A stretch of 64,000 nucleotides of DNA from Rhodococcus rhodnii NBRC 100604 (GCF_001894925.1 NZ_BCXD01000020.1:1-64000), one strand, 5' to 3'. Numbered from the stretch's first letter, positions 26,753 through 38,828 are shown. The notes: a model not told the origin generated them from the letters alone. A program made the numbers and translations.

Positions 26753-27646
26753 ATGAAGATCGGCATGATCGGACTCGGCCGGATGGGATTCAACATGCGG
26801 GAGCGGTTGCGCCGCGCCGACATCGAGGTCGTCGGGTTCGACCCCCGGCCCGAGGTGACCGACGTCCCGGACGTCGCCGGGCTCGTCGCGGCGCTCCCCG
26901 CGCCGCGGATCGTGTGGGTCATGGTGCCGAGCGGCCCCGTGACGCAGTCGGTGATCGGCGAGCTCGCGGGCGCGCTCGAGGCCGGTGACCTCGTGATCGA
27001 CGGCGGAAACTCCAAGTGGACCGACGACACCGCACATGCCGCGGCACTCGCCGAGCACGGTATCGACTTCGCCGATTGTGGTGTGTCCGGCGGTGTCTGG
27101 GGACTCGAGAACGGCTACGGGCTCATGGTCGGTGGCACCGACGACGCCGTGTCGCGGGCGATGCCGGTCTTCGACGCGTTGCGACCGGCCGGCGAGCGCG
27201 CCGACGGCTTCGTTCACGCCGGTGCCGTCGGCGCAGGTCATTACGCGAAGATGGTGCACAACGGCGTCGAGTACGGACTGATGCAGGCCTACGCCGAGGG
27301 ATTCGAGCTGCTCGGTGCGCCGGGCCTCGTGTCGGACGTTCCCGGTGTCCTGCGTGCCTGGACGAACGGCACGGTGGTGCGGTCCTGGCTGCTCGACCTC
27401 CTCGTTCGGGCGCTCGACGAGGATCCGGGCCTCGAGACGATCTCCGGCGTCGTCGACGACTCCGGCGAAGGCCGTTGGACGGTGGACGCCGCGGTCGCGA
27501 ACGCCGTTCCGGCACCGGTGATCTCGGCTGCGCTGTTCGCGCGTTTCAGTTCCCGGCAAGGGGATGCGTCGCCGGCGATGAAGGCCGTTGCGGCGCTGCG
27601 TCAGCAGTTCGGCGGCCACGCCGTGCACACGAACACGGAGCCGTAG
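26753..27646 (+). CDS. gnd: 6-phosphogluconate dehydrogenase (decarboxylating), short NAD-type
   Basis: 297 residues, the short form (long forms have about 470). Rossmann motif GMIGLGRMGFNMRERL at the N-terminus, the signature DGGNSKWTDD, the catalytic-lysine region GAGHYAKMVHNGVEYGLMQA and a C-terminal helical domain. It oxidises 6-phosphogluconate to ribulose-5-phosphate and CO2 in the pentose phosphate pathway. Its place between dnaN and recF is common in Mycobacteriales other than M. tuberculosis, but has no obvious link with replication. Its TAG stop directly abuts the recF TTG. Confidence 0.93.
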   Translation: MKIGMIGLGRMGFNMRERLRRADIEVVGFDPRPEVTDVPDVAGLVAALPAPRIVWVMVPSGPVTQSVIGELAGALEAGDLVIDGGNSKWTDDTAHAAALAEHGIDFADCGVSGGVWGLENGYGLMVGGTDDAVSRAMPVFDALRPAGERADGFVHAGAVGAGHYAKMVHNGVEYGLMQAYAEGFELLGAPGLVSDVPGVLRAWTNGTVVRSWLLDLLVRALDEDPGLETISGVVDDSGEGRWTVDAAVANAVPAPVISAALFARFSSRQGDASPAMKAVAALRQQFGGHAVHTNTEP

Positions 27647-28891
27647 TTGTTCGTCAGATCGCTACGGCTGCGCGACTTTCGATCCTGGGATCACGCGGAG
27701 TTCGTGTTCGCTCCCGGGCCCACGGTGCTCGTCGGGCCGAACGGCCACGGCAAGACGAACGTCGTCGAGGCCGTCGGATACCTGTCGACGCTGTCGTCTC
27801 ATCGCGTGTCGTCCGACGCCCCGCTCGTGCGCAGCGGTCGCACTGAGGCGACCATCTCGGCGACCGTCGTCAACGCGGGTCGCGAACTCACGATCGACGT
27901 CGAGATCGTTTCGGGCGCAGCGAACAAGGCCAGGATCGGTGGTTCGCCGACTCGCCGGACTCGCGAGATTCTCGGGGTCCTGCAGACCGTGGTGTTCGCG
28001 CCCGAGGACCTCTCGCTCGTACGCGGCGATCCCGGCGATCGCCGACGGTATCTCGACGAGATGATGACAGCGCGCAGGCCGGCGCTCGCGGGTACTCGCG
28101 CGGACTACGACAAGGTGCTGCGACAGCGTTCGGCGTTGCTGAAGTCCGCCGGCGGCGCACTGCGTCGCGCGTCGGCGGCGGGGCGCACGGATCCCGAAGC
28201 CGCGAGCGCACTCTCGACTCTGGACGTGTGGGACGGGCATCTCGCGGAGTACGGTGCCCAGTTGCTCGTGGCACGTGCCGAGGTCGTCCACGCGCTCGCG
28301 CCGCACGTGACGAGTGCCTACGCGTCGATCGCGCGGAACTCGCGTCCTGCGACGATCCGGTACCGCTCCTCGCTCGCGGAGGCGCTGCCGGAGGGTTTTT
28401 TCGATCCCGCGCGCGCCCCGGAGGACGGCGACGTCGACCTCGTTCGCAGTGCCTTCGTCGCGGAGCTGGAACGTGTGCGGCGCAAGGAGATCGAGCGCGG
28501 CGTCTCGCTCGTCGGGCCGCACCGCGACGATCTCGAGTTGCTGCTGGGCGACGGCCCTGCGAAAGGTTTTGCGAGTCACGGTGAATCGTGGTCGTTCGCG
28601 CTGGCGCTGCGGCTCGCGCCGTTCGAGTTGTTGCGTGACGAGGGGACCGATCCCGTGTTGATCCTCGACGACGTCTTCGCCGAACTCGACCGTGACCGTC
28701 GCCGCGCCCTCGTCGATTTCGCGTCCGGTGTCGAGCAGGTGCTCGTGACGGCCGCGGTCGAGGACGACATTCCGGAAGTGTTGCGGGCGCATCGTTTCCG
28801 GATTCGTGCCGACGACGGAGCGGACGGCAGGATCTCGGCGGTGGTCGGAAGTTCGGATGGTCCGGTGGAGAGTGCGAGGGGGTCGGCGTGA
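27647..28891 (+). CDS. recF: DNA replication and repair protein RecF
   Basis: 414 residues from TTG at 27647, the first base after the gnd stop; no Shine-Dalgarno is seen, so translation probably depends on gnd. The start is fixed by the match of [13 protein letters not shown] to the universal RecF N-terminus. Walker [18 protein letters not shown], a central region [15 protein letters not shown], the ABC signature region [17 protein letters not shown] and Walker [17 protein letters not shown] are all present. RecF loads RecA at gaps with RecR/RecO. Confidence 0.95.
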   Translation: MFVRSLRLRDFRSWDHAEFVFAPGPTVLVGPNGHGKTNVVEAVGYLSTLSSHRVSSDAPLVRSGRTEATISATVVNAGRELTIDVEIVSGAANKARIGGSPTRRTREILGVLQTVVFAPEDLSLVRGDPGDRRRYLDEMMTARRPALAGTRADYDKVLRQRSALLKSAGGALRRASAAGRTDPEAASALSTLDVWDGHLAEYGAQLLVARAEVVHALAPHVTSAYASIARNSRPATIRYRSSLAEALPEGFFDPARAPEDGDVDLVRSAFVAELERVRRKEIERGVSLVGPHRDDLELLLGDGPAKGFASHGESWSFALALRLAPFELLRDEGTDPVLILDDVFAELDRDRRRALVDFASGVEQVLVTAAVEDDIPEVLRAHRFRIRADDGADGRISAVVGSSDGPVESARGSA

Positions 28892-29445
28892 GCGACGGTG
28901 ACGCGGCGGGAGGCGGCACACCCGAGCAGCCACGGGGAGTCGACATCGCGCGACGGGCGCTCGAGGAGGCGCGTGCCGCGGCGAAGGCGAAGGGGCAGGC
29001 AGTCGGACAGGGCCGCGCGTCCGGTGTGCGCGCGCTGCGGAGCGGCAGGGGACGCGGCCGTCGCGGGTGGTCGGGTCCCGGCCCGGATGCGCGTGATCCG
29101 CAACTGCTCGGTGCGCTGACGGGTGCGTTGTCCAAGCAGCGGGGGTGGTCGGGGAAGGTCTCGGAGGGCGTCGTGTTCGGGCGGTGGGAGGACGTCGTCG
29201 GTCCGGACATCGCCGCTCACGCGCAGCCGACCGCGTTGCGTGATCAGACGCTCTCGGTCTCGGCGGAGTCGACGGCATGGGCGACGCAGTTGCGCATGAT
29301 GCAGCCGCAGATTCTGGCGCGGATCGCCGATGCCGTCGGGAACGGGGTGGTGCGGTCGCTCACCATCACCGGGCCCACCGCGCCGAGCTGGCGGAAGGGC
29401 GAGCGGCACATCCGTGGCCGGGGTCCGCGCGACACGTACGGCTGA
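28888..29445 (+). CDS. DUF721/DciA-like protein (Rv0004 family)
   Basis: 185 residues from GTG, overlapping the recF stop (GTGA at 28888-28891). The N-terminal 70 residues are Arg/Gly/Ala-rich and disordered. The DUF721 domain follows ([59 protein letters not shown]). DUF721 includes DciA, the helicase loader or operator in bacteria lacking DnaC, so a role in DnaB recruitment at the adjacent origin is a good inference. It corresponds to Rv0004 between recF and gyrB. Confidence 0.9.
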   Translation: MSDGDAAGGGTPEQPRGVDIARRALEEARAAAKAKGQAVGQGRASGVRALRSGRGRGRRGWSGPGPDARDPQLLGALTGALSKQRGWSGKVSEGVVFGRWEDVVGPDIAAHAQPTALRDQTLSVSAESTAWATQLRMMQPQILARIADAVGNGVVRSLTITGPTAPSWRKGERHIRGRGPRDTYG

Positions 29446-29496
29446 CGCCGGCGGGCGACCGGCGATTCCTCGACCTGTGGACGGAACCCCTGGCAA

Positions 29497-29525
29497 TTGA
29501 CTGTAACCAGCTGTTACAGTTATCG
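29497..29525 (+). promoter_or_regulatory. Promoter with embedded operator upstream of the 29.6-32.7 kb operon
   Basis: TTGACT (29497-29502), 17 bases, then TTATCG (29520-29525) fits a SigA promoter. The spacer contains a perfect palindrome ACTGTAAC-CAGCT-GTTACAGT (29500-29520), the GTAAC-n5-GTTAC form often bound by TetR-family repressors. A repressor there would block RNA polymerase. No regulator gene is adjacent, so the protein must be encoded elsewhere. Confidence 0.75.
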
Positions 29526-29605
29526 AAGTTCAGTGGCATGCATCACTGGTGTCGTGCGATTCTGTCGTCCCATCACCGGTGTCGCCCCGCTCCAAGGAGG
29601 TCCCG

Positions 29606-30559
29606 ATGACTGCTCGACTCGACTCGCCGCAGCTCGCCGACACCGGGTACGACGTCTCTCGACACGATGGCGCTCGACACGACGAGGCGCCGGATCACGT
29701 GATGCTCCACGCCCGCAACGTCGAGTTCGACTGGACCGGTGTGCCGATGCACTGGATTCCGGGCGATCCGTTCAGCACCCACGTCTTCAACGTCCTGCAT
29801 CTGCTGCTGCCGGCGGGGGAGGACTGGTTCGTCGAGACGTTCAAGGAAGCACTGCCGCTCATCGAGGACGAGAAGCTGCGGGACGACGTCATCGGCTTCA
29901 TCGGCCAGGAGGCCGTGCACTCGCAGTCCCACTCGGGTGTTCTCGAGCACCTCGAGGGTCAGGGTCTCGACACCACACCGTTCACCGATCAGATCGAGTG
30001 GGTGTTCGGCAAGCTTCTCGGTCCGCGTCCACTCACCGGTCTGCGCGCCCGGAACTACCTCGTCGAGCGGCTCGCGCTGATCGCTGCGATCGAGCACATC
30101 ACCGCGTTCCTCGGCGACTGGATCCTCAACGCGGACGGCCTCGATCGGGCCGACCCGCACCCCACGATGCTCGATCTGCTGCGCTGGCACGGTTCGGAGG
30201 AGGTCGAGCACCGGGCGGTTGCGTACGACGTGCTGTGGTACTTCGATCAGCGCGAGTTCCGCCGGTTGCGCGCCCAGGTGATCGTCACACCGGCGATCGT
30301 CTGGCTGTGGGTTCGTGGCGTCCGTTTCCTCATGCGCTCGGACCCGCAGCTCGAGAAGTGGTCTGCGCATCGCCGCAAGCCGCACCTGTCCGACTTCCGC
30401 GCCGCCGGGCGCCGCGGCACGCTGCCGACGTCGTTCGAGCTCGCGAAGCGGATGGCGAAGTACTTCCGCCGTTCGTACACCCCGCTGGACGAGGGCGACA
30501 CCGGTCAGGCCGTCCGTTACCTCGCGTCGTCGCCCGCCGCACGAGCGGCCGCACAATGA
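29606..30559 (+). CDS. Ferritin-like metal-dependent hydrolase (PF10118 type)
   Basis: 317 residues from the ATG at 29606, five bases after AAGGAGG. Three ExxH motifs spaced as in diiron/ferritin-like folds are visible: IGQEAVHSQSH, LIAAIEHITAFL and GSEEVEHRAVAYDV. A hydrophobic stretch (VIVTPAIVWLWVRGVRFLM) may associate with the membrane. The family is annotated as a predicted metal-dependent hydrolase, but the metal ligands would also suit an oxygenase, and the next gene encodes a ferredoxin-type reductase, which supports an electron-dependent reaction. First gene of the operon under the 29497 promoter; its stop overlaps the next ATG. Confidence 0.85.
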   Translation: MTARLDSPQLADTGYDVSRHDGARHDEAPDHVMLHARNVEFDWTGVPMHWIPGDPFSTHVFNVLHLLLPAGEDWFVETFKEALPLIEDEKLRDDVIGFIGQEAVHSQSHSGVLEHLEGQGLDTTPFTDQIEWVFGKLLGPRPLTGLRARNYLVERLALIAAIEHITAFLGDWILNADGLDRADPHPTMLDLLRWHGSEEVEHRAVAYDVLWYFDQREFRRLRAQVIVTPAIVWLWVRGVRFLMRSDPQLEKWSAHRRKPHLSDFRAAGRRGTLPTSFELAKRMAKYFRRSYTPLDEGDTGQAVRYLASSPAARAAAQ

Positions 30560-31680
30560 GTGTGCGCTCGGCCGCAGAACGAACGCGGGCGGCGCTGCGC
30601 AACGGAGTCCGGTTCGAGGTTCCACCCGATCTGCGGGGTCGTTCCCGTGGTGATCTCGCGATCCGGGCCGCGCAGGCGGTCGTCGGCCGCTACGTCGATC
30701 TCGTCGGTGGGTGGGACTACGACGACGCGTTCGCTGTCCACGATCCGAACGCGGACTTGCACCTGGTCGTGACGGGCCGCACCGTCGTCGCGCACGACGA
30801 GAACGTCGTGCAATTGCGGTTCGCGGCTCCTGCCGGCGGTGTACTGCCGTCGTGGAATCCGGGTGCCCACCTCGACATCCATCTTCCGTCCGGTCGACGC
30901 CGGCAGTACTCGCTGTGCGGCGATCCGGCCGACCGTTCCGGTTACTCGATCGCGGTCCGCCGGATACCGGACGGTGGTGGCGGTTCGATCGAGATGCACG
31001 GGCTCGCGGAGGGAACGCAGGTCGTCGTGCGTGGACCCCGCAACGGTTTTCCGTTCGTTCCCGGTGGCAAGGCACTGTTCGTCGCGGGCGGTATCGGCAT
31101 CACCCCGATCATCGCGATGACGCGTGCGGCCCGTCGGCTCGGGATGGACTGGCAGCTCGTGTACACGGGCCGCAGCCGCGACTCGTTGCCGTTCCTCGAC
31201 GAGATCGAGACGTGGGAGCGCGATCGCGTCGTGATCCACACCGACGATGTCGACGGCCTGCCGACGGCCGAGGATCTGCTCGGACGCGCACCGCGGGACG
31301 GCGCCGTCTACTGCTGCGGACCGGTGCCGATGCTCGACACGATCCGTGCGCATTTCGACGCGTGCGGTGCGCGTGCTCTCCACTTCGAGCGGTTCGGGCC
31401 GCCTCCCGTCGTCGGCGGAGTCCCGTTCGAGATCGAGCTCGCGAGTACCGGCACCGTCGTACAGGTGCCGGCGGACGAGTCCGCGCTGGCCGCCATCCGT
31501 CGTGAGGTGCCCGAGGTCGCGTACTCGTGCCAGCAGGGTTTCTGCGGCACGTGCCGCGTCCGCGTGCTCGCCGGCGAGCCCGAGCATCGCGAACGACGGC
31601 TCACGCCCGACGAGCAACGCACCGAGATGCTGCCGTGCGTGTCGCGCTGCGACGGCGGCCGGCTCGTACTCGATCTCTGA
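30556..31680 (+). CDS. FNR-type oxidoreductase with C-terminal [2Fe-2S] ferredoxin domain
   Basis: 374 residues from the ATG at 30556 (overlaps the previous stop). The flavin domain has RRQYSLCGDPADRSGYSIAV (the RxYS motif) and the NAD(P)-binding region GGIGITPIIAMTRAARRLGM, with CCGPVPML. The C-terminus carries the plant-type [2Fe-2S] site CQQGFCGTCRVRVLAGE plus the last cysteine in LPCVSRCDGG. It is of the phthalate-dioxygenase-reductase/vanillate-reductase kind, passing electrons from NAD(P)H to a terminal oxygenase. The upstream ExxH protein is the likely partner by adjacency. Confidence 0.92.
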   Translation: MSVRSAAERTRAALRNGVRFEVPPDLRGRSRGDLAIRAAQAVVGRYVDLVGGWDYDDAFAVHDPNADLHLVVTGRTVVAHDENVVQLRFAAPAGGVLPSWNPGAHLDIHLPSGRRRQYSLCGDPADRSGYSIAVRRIPDGGGGSIEMHGLAEGTQVVVRGPRNGFPFVPGGKALFVAGGIGITPIIAMTRAARRLGMDWQLVYTGRSRDSLPFLDEIETWERDRVVIHTDDVDGLPTAEDLLGRAPRDGAVYCCGPVPMLDTIRAHFDACGARALHFERFGPPPVVGGVPFEIELASTGTVVQVPADESALAAIRREVPEVAYSCQQGFCGTCRVRVLAGEPEHRERRLTPDEQRTEMLPCVSRCDGGRLVLDL

Positions 31681-31734
31681 CCTGCGACGGCTACCCGCGC
31701 ACACCCGCGCAGTGAACACCAGGAAGGAATATTC

Positions 31735-32655
31735 GTGACCACTCGTCTCACCGTCACCAACGGCTCCGTGGATCTCGCGGTCGTCGTCGAGGGCAACCCG
31801 GACGGCGAGACGCTCGTACTCGTCCACGGCTGGCCCGACACGCACGGCATGTGGGGCGGCGTCGTCGAACGCCTGGGTGACCGCTTCCGGATCGTTCGGT
31901 TCGACAACCGAGGGGCGGGCGAGTCCTCGGCGCCGAAGGGCGTCGAGTGGTACTCGCTCGGGCATCTGGCGGCGGATCTGTTCGCCGTGATCGAGGCGGT
32001 GAGCCCCGACGCGCCGGTCCACGTGCTCGCACACGACTGGGGTTCGGTCGCGGTGTGGGAGGCGGTGTGCGAACCGGGAGCCCCCGAGCGGATCGCGTCG
32101 TTCACCTCGGTCTCGGGACCGAATCTCGACTACCTGTCGACGTGGGCGCGCGCGTCGCTGTCGCAGGGACGGCTCGCGGGACCGCTGGCCCAGGTCGCTG
32201 CGTCGGCGTACACGGTGGCCTTCCAGATCCCGGGTCTCGCGGCTCCCGTGCTGCGTGGGCTGTCGCGGGTCTGGCCGCGTTTCCTCCGGTTCTTCGACGG
32301 ACTCGATCCCGCGACCGTGCACGTCGCGCCGACGCTCTACGAGGACATGGTCCGTGGTCTCGCTCTCTACCGGGCGAATATCCGCGAGCGCCTCGCACGG
32401 CCCCGACGGCGGACGACGACGGTGCCGGTCCAGCTGGTCGTCAACAGTCGCGATCATGCGGTCCGGCCGGTGAGCTACGAGATGTACGAGCAGTGGGCCC
32501 CGATCGCGCGGCGCGTGACGATCTCGTCGGGCCACTGGGCGCCGTTCTCGCACCCCGGCGACCTCGCGCGGGCGGTCGCCGACTTCGTCCCGTCCCTCGC
32601 CGCCGGTGCCGCCACGCACACCGAAACGGCGGCGTCCGCGTCGCAGCCCGGGTAG
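31735..32655 (+). CDS. Alpha/beta hydrolase with Asp nucleophile (epoxide hydrolase/dehalogenase type)
   Basis: 306 residues from GTG, with GGAAGGAA upstream. Oxyanion motif VHGWPDTHGMW, the FDNRGAGES region, the nucleophile elbow HVLAHDWGSVAVW (Asp in place of Ser) and the catalytic His in SSGHWAPFSHPGD. The Asp nucleophile suggests epoxide hydrolase or haloalkane dehalogenase chemistry. Mycobacterial EphD fuses a similar domain to a short-chain dehydrogenase; here the SDR part is absent. Third gene of the operon; it would act on a product of the upstream redox pair if the operon is a pathway, which is inference. Confidence 0.88.
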   Translation: MTTRLTVTNGSVDLAVVVEGNPDGETLVLVHGWPDTHGMWGGVVERLGDRFRIVRFDNRGAGESSAPKGVEWYSLGHLAADLFAVIEAVSPDAPVHVLAHDWGSVAVWEAVCEPGAPERIASFTSVSGPNLDYLSTWARASLSQGRLAGPLAQVAASAYTVAFQIPGLAAPVLRGLSRVWPRFLRFFDGLDPATVHVAPTLYEDMVRGLALYRANIRERLARPRRRTTTVPVQLVVNSRDHAVRPVSYEMYEQWAPIARRVTISSGHWAPFSHPGDLARAVADFVPSLAAGAATHTETAASASQPG

Positions 32656-32748
32656 CGCTCTCGCGCCTGTCAGTCTCCCCGATGCGAGAACGTCGCCCTG
32701 TGAGCCGGTGAGCGGCGTTGCACGGGGGACGCCGGGCAGGTGAACCAG

Positions 32749-32754
32749 TAGAAT
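32749..32754 (+). promoter_or_regulatory. Likely -10 element of gyrB
   Basis: TAGAAT, about 87 bases upstream of the gyrB start. No -35 at the right distance is convincing, as is common for gyrase promoters in this group. The rest of 32656-32840 holds AAGGAG at 32823, 12 bases before the GTG. Confidence 0.45.
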
Positions 32755-32756
32755 GA

Positions 32757-34862
<2,106 letters not shown>

Positions 34863-34875
34863 CGGCTCCACCCGA

Positions 34876-34914
34876 GACGGCCCCCTCGCGCACGATGCGA
34901 GGGGGCCGTCTTGT
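34876..34914 (+). terminator. gyrB terminator
   Basis: GACGGCCCCCTCGC (34876-34889) and GCGAGGGGGCCGTC (34897-34910) form a perfect 14-base stem with a 7-base loop, followed by TTGT. It lies 14 bases after the gyrB stop, so gyrB is transcribed separately from the conservon. Confidence 0.88.
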
Positions 34915-35069
34915 GTCGGTACGATCACACGTGAAAGATCACGGATCTGTCACGACAGGACAGGTTCAGGGTATCGGCAGGGTCGGCGCACTGTGATACA
35001 AACGCTCGACCCGGCGCTCCGAGACGCGCTCGGCGGCCCGATCGACAGCTGGAAGGGGAGCGTGAGGTC

Positions 35070-35120
35070 ATGGCGCCATACGAGCCGATCGAGCGCGAAC
35101 GCGAACGGGGGAGCACATGA
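35070..35120 (+). CDS. Possible 16-residue leader peptide coupled to cvnA
   Basis: ATG at 35070, preceded by GGAAGGGGAG, encodes [16 protein letters not shown] and its TGA overlaps the cvnA ATG (ATGA at 35117-35120). It is very hydrophilic with an ERERER run. Such a coupled leader could set cvnA translation. It may also be a chance frame, as nothing else supports it. Confidence 0.4.
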   Translation: MAPYEPIERERERGST

Positions 35121-37999
35121 GCAGCACCGACGAGGAACGCGAGCGCACTGCGGAGCGCCGCGCCCCCCGCGTCTTCGACATCGACAACTGGAGTCTGCGC
35201 GCCAAGATCACGGCGGTGCTCGCGCTGCCGGTCACGGTCGCGATGGTCCTCGGTGGTCTTCGGGTCGCGACCGAACTCGAGAACGCCGTGCACTTCACGA
35301 CGGCGGCGGAGCAGATCGCGGGCGTCCCCGATCTCGTCGCGCTCGAGGGCGCCATGGGCGCCATGGTCAGTGGTCACGTGTCCGGGACCGCCGAACCGCA
35401 GGAACGCAGCAACGTCGAAGGCCAACTCGACCGCGTCGCCGACTTCGCGGAGACCCCCGACCTGCCGGCGCAGACCGCCGAGGCGATCGAGGAGTCGGTC
35501 GCGCAGGGCCGCGCGATCCTCGATCTGCTCGACACGCCCGGCACCAGCACCGGGGCCGTCGCGGAACGGCAGACCGAGTTCGCCGAAGGCGTCATCGGCG
35601 AGGTCGACGACATCATTCGTGTCATCGACGATCCCGAGGTCATCGACAAGGGTGCCCTGCTCGGCACCGCATGGAACGCACAGCGGACGCTGTTCGACCA
35701 GTCGGTCGCGATGATCGAGATCCTCTTCGATCGCTCGACTCCCATCAACGACGTTCTCGCGACGAGCGGCGCCGAACTCGCGTTGCTCGACAGCATGAGC
35801 CGGTACTACGCGGAGCAGCCGGACAAGCTCGAGCAGGTCGACGCGCTGCGTGCGGCAGTCGCAGAGCGTGGCCGCCTCATGGAACAGACGGTGCGGTCGT
35901 TCGCCACGAACCCGCAGGCACAGATGCCGGTCATCCCGCTGCGTGCCTCGCTGCTCGAGAGTCGCGACACGTATCGCGCGCTCGTGACGGATGCCGCCGT
36001 CGACATCTCGTCGAGCGTGCAGGCACGCGCCGACGACACGCGGGCGGCGGCGTTGCGCGACACCGCGATCGTCGTCGTGACGCTGCTGGCGGCACTGGTG
36101 CTCGCACTGATGGTGTCGCGGTCGCTCGTCGGCCCGATCCGTCGGCTGCGCTACGGCGCGTTGCGGGCGGCCCGGCGTGATCTGCCCGAGGCCATCGAGC
36201 AGATCAGGTCGACGGACGATCCGCGCAAGGTCTCGTTCGATCCGGTCGAGGTGCACACCGACGAGGAGATCGGGCAGCTCGCCCGCGCCGTCGACGACAT
36301 CCACGCGCAGGCGCTGCGGCTGGCGGGCGAGCAGGCGCACCTGCGGCTGCAGATCAACGACATGTTCGAGACGCTGGCCCGCCGCAGCAAGTCCCTCGTC
36401 GATCAGCAGCTCGGGCTCATCGAGAGCCTAGAGTTCGAGGAGAAGGATCCGCGGCGACTCGAAGCGCTCTTCAAGCTCGATCACCTCGCCGCGCGCATGC
36501 GTCGCAACGGCGAGAACCTGCTCGTCCTCGCCGGCACCCGCACCCGCCGAACGCAGTCCGAGTCCATCTCGCTCGGCGACGTCCTGCGTGCCGCGATCTC
36601 GGAGGTCGAGGACTATCAGCGCGTCCAGATGGACGCGGTGCCCGACGGCGCACTCGCAGGGTCGGTCGCGACGGACGTCGTGCACATGCTCGCCGAACTC
36701 GTCGACAACGCGCTGCGGGCGTCGCCGCCGGACAGCGCCGTGACGTTCGGGTTCGCGCGTGCAGTCGACGGCGGTGTGCTGCTCGAGATCGCCGATCGCG
36801 GCATCGGTATCCCCACCGATCAGCTGCGTGCGATCAACGAACGGCTCGCGTCGGGCGGCGAGATCGGTCCGGACACCGCGCGTCACATGGGACTGTTCGT
36901 CGTCAGCCGCCTCGCGGAGCGTCACGGCCTGACGGTGCGGATGCGCGCGACGTTCGACACCGCCCGCAACCCGGGCATCACCGTCTCGATCCACGTTCCG
37001 ACGGGCGTGCTCGTGTCGAACCCGCCGCTCGGCGGCGCGCGTTCCGTCGAGCGCACCGGGCCGCAGCGGGCGGTCGCCGCGCCCGCGCGGCAGACGGAGC
37101 TTCCGCAGCGCAGCGCGGCGCCCGCCGCAACCGAGACGACGCGCAGCGGGCTCCCGCGGCGCGCCCGTCGTGGCGACGTGGCGCCCGCACCGGCGCAGGC
37201 GCAGGATTCGGCTCCGACGCAGCAGTTCTCGACGTATTCGCAGCAGCCTGCCCGGAGCGAGCAGCCCGCTCCCACCGAGCAGGCGGCACCGGCGGCGGTG
37301 CCCCGCAAGACCCTCTCGGGTCTGCCGAAGCGCACCCCCGGCGCGAGCGGCATCGCACCGGACGCCGTGCCCGCACCGCAGCAGTCCCGCCCGGAGCTGC
37401 AGGAACAGCCGAGCGAACCCGACCGGGTGAGCACCGGGGAGCTGCCCGTGACGCAGGGCTGGACGCTCCCCGGGGCGGAGGCCGAGCAGACACCGAAGGC
37501 CGAGCGCCCTGCGCCCGCGCCGCGTCACCGGTACCGGTCCGACACCGCCAAGACGGCGTCCTTCTTCGCACCGCGCAGTGGCGACGACGCTCCAGCGCCG
37601 GCGAGCCGGCCGGCGGACCGCTCCCAGCAGGTGACGCCGATCTTCGCGGAGATGTCGCGCTGGCTCAGCGATCCGGCCGAGACGGCCGAGCCCGATCCCG
37701 ACTGGCAGTCGGCGGGCGACTCCGGATGGGCTGCGGCGGCGCGGGTCTCGGAGGCGTCCGCGCCGGTCGATCCGGAGATCGGGCTGCCGCGCCGTACGCC
37801 CGGCGATCGGCTGCTGCCCGGCAAGGTCGAGGACGCCGACACGGGGACGTTCCGTAAGGTCCGCGATCCCGATGCGATCCGCGCGAAACTCAGCAGGCAC
37901 CAGCAGGGCGTCCGCGACGGGCGTGCCGCGCGTCGGCCGGCAGTGACCGGTTCGGCACCACACCTCCGGGCGACCGGACGAGGAGAGGGAGACCAATGA
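35117..37999 (+). CDS. cvnA: Conservon sensor protein CvnA (nitrate-sensor-like histidine kinase)
   Basis: 960 residues. TM1 at about 30-52 and TM2 at about 314-338 flank an extracytoplasmic alpha-helical sensor of about 260 residues, like NIT/nitrate-sensing domains. HAMP-like and helical regions lead to an ATPase domain with [20 protein letters not shown] (N-box) and [10 protein letters not shown] (G1). No clear H-box with a phosphoacceptor His was found, as is usual for CvnA. The last 300 residues are Pro/Ala/Gln-rich and contain three GLPRR-type motifs. CvnA forms a membrane complex with CvnB, CvnC and CvnD, compared by others to eukaryotic G-protein-coupled signalling. The signal is unknown. 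Confidence 0.9.
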   Translation: MSSTDEERERTAERRAPRVFDIDNWSLRAKITAVLALPVTVAMVLGGLRVATELENAVHFTTAAEQIAGVPDLVALEGAMGAMVSGHVSGTAEPQERSNVEGQLDRVADFAETPDLPAQTAEAIEESVAQGRAILDLLDTPGTSTGAVAERQTEFAEGVIGEVDDIIRVIDDPEVIDKGALLGTAWNAQRTLFDQSVAMIEILFDRSTPINDVLATSGAELALLDSMSRYYAEQPDKLEQVDALRAAVAERGRLMEQTVRSFATNPQAQMPVIPLRASLLESRDTYRALVTDAAVDISSSVQARADDTRAAALRDTAIVVVTLLAALVLALMVSRSLVGPIRRLRYGALRAARRDLPEAIEQIRSTDDPRKVSFDPVEVHTDEEIGQLARAVDDIHAQALRLAGEQAHLRLQINDMFETLARRSKSLVDQQLGLIESLEFEEKDPRRLEALFKLDHLAARMRRNGENLLVLAGTRTRRTQSESISLGDVLRAAISEVEDYQRVQMDAVPDGALAGSVATDVVHMLAELVDNALRASPPDSAVTFGFARAVDGGVLLEIADRGIGIPTDQLRAINERLASGGEIGPDTARHMGLFVVSRLAERHGLTVRMRATFDTARNPGITVSIHVPTGVLVSNPPLGGARSVERTGPQRAVAAPARQTELPQRSAAPAATETTRSGLPRRARRGDVAPAPAQAQDSAPTQQFSTYSQQPARSEQPAPTEQAAPAAVPRKTLSGLPKRTPGASGIAPDAVPAPQQSRPELQEQPSEPDRVSTGELPVTQGWTLPGAEAEQTPKAERPAPAPRHRYRSDTAKTASFFAPRSGDDAPAPASRPADRSQQVTPIFAEMSRWLSDPAETAEPDPDWQSAGDSGWAAAARVSEASAPVDPEIGLPRRTPGDRLLPGKVEDADTGTFRKVRDPDAIRAKLSRHQQGVRDGRAARRPAVTGSAPHLRATGRGEGDQ

Positions 38000-38409
38000 C
38001 CAGCCCGATCGGTTCCGATACGGCCCGGCCACTCGATTGGCTGGTGTCGAACTTCGCCGACGACGTCGCCGGCGTCTCGCACGCCGTGCTCGTCTCGGCC
38101 GACGGCCTGCTCATGGCAGCGAGCCGCCATCTGCCGATCGACCGCGCCGAGCAGCTCGCCGCCGTGACGTCCGGGCTCGCGAGCCTGTCGGCGGGCGTCG
38201 CGCGTCTCTTCGACGGCGGCGGCGTGCTGCAGTCCGTCGTCGAGATGCAGAACGGCTACCTGCTGCTCATGAGCGTCGGCGACGGCTCGTATCTCGCGAC
38301 GCTGACCGACGCCGAGTGCGACATCGGGCAGGTCGGGTACGAGATGGCCCTGCTCGTCGATCGAGTCGGGACCACCGTGCAGGCGACGGCGCGCGTCCCG
38401 CGCGGCTGA
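37996..38409 (+). CDS. cvnB: Conservon roadblock/LC7 protein CvnB
   Basis: 137 residues, overlapping cvnA by 4 bases. A single roadblock/LC7 domain ([60 protein letters not shown]). Roadblock proteins such as MglB act on small Ras-like GTPases; here the GTPase is CvnD two genes on. Its stop shares a base with the cvnC ATG. Confidence 0.93.
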   Translation: MTSPIGSDTARPLDWLVSNFADDVAGVSHAVLVSADGLLMAASRHLPIDRAEQLAAVTSGLASLSAGVARLFDGGGVLQSVVEMQNGYLLLMSVGDGSYLATLTDAECDIGQVGYEMALLVDRVGTTVQATARVPRG

Positions 38410-38828
38410 TGAACGACCGGAACGAGGAGCGCGGCGACGCGATGGGCCGCGGCTACCGCGCCTCCGAGCACGGGGGCGCGACGGAGTCGCCGTCGATCGT
38501 CCGCCCGTACATGCTCACGTCCGGCCGCACTCGGCCCGCGGTCGAACTGGCGCTCGAGGCTCTGATCCGGGCGCTCCCGGACTCGAACGAACGAGCGTGG
38601 CAGCTCGGCGAACTCGACGCCGCGATCGTCGAGCTGTGCCGGCAGTCGCCGTCGGTCGCCGAGATCGCCGCGCGTCTGGGCCTGCCGCTCGGCGTCGCCC
38701 GCGTGCTCGTCGCGGATCTCGTCGAAGCCGGTCATCTCCAGATCCTGGCCACCCTGCGTGAGGATTCGTCCGAATCCGAGCGCCGCGAACTCATCGAAAG
38801 GGTCCTCAGTGGACTACGGGATATCTGA
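38409..38828 (+). CDS. cvnC: Conservon DUF742 protein CvnC
   Basis: 139 residues. DUF742 signature SIVRPYMLTSGRTRPAVELA near residue 28, then a winged-helix-like C-terminal half (ELCRQSPSVAEIAARLGLPL, GVARVLVADLVEAGHLQI). Found only with CvnA, CvnB and CvnD. Its exact biochemical role in the complex is unknown. It overlaps the start of cvnD by 20 bases. Confidence 0.93.
   Translation: MNDRNEERGDAMGRGYRASEHGGATESPSIVRPYMLTSGRTRPAVELALEALIRALPDSNERAWQLGELDAAIVELCRQSPSVAEIAARLGLPLGVARVLVADLVEAGHLQILATLREDSSESERRELIERVLSGLRDI

Noticed and set aside
29497-31680. A 727-codon reading of the reductase
   Set aside because: The first 353 codons are antisense-like junk over the ExxH protein gene; the start at 30556 overlaps its stop.
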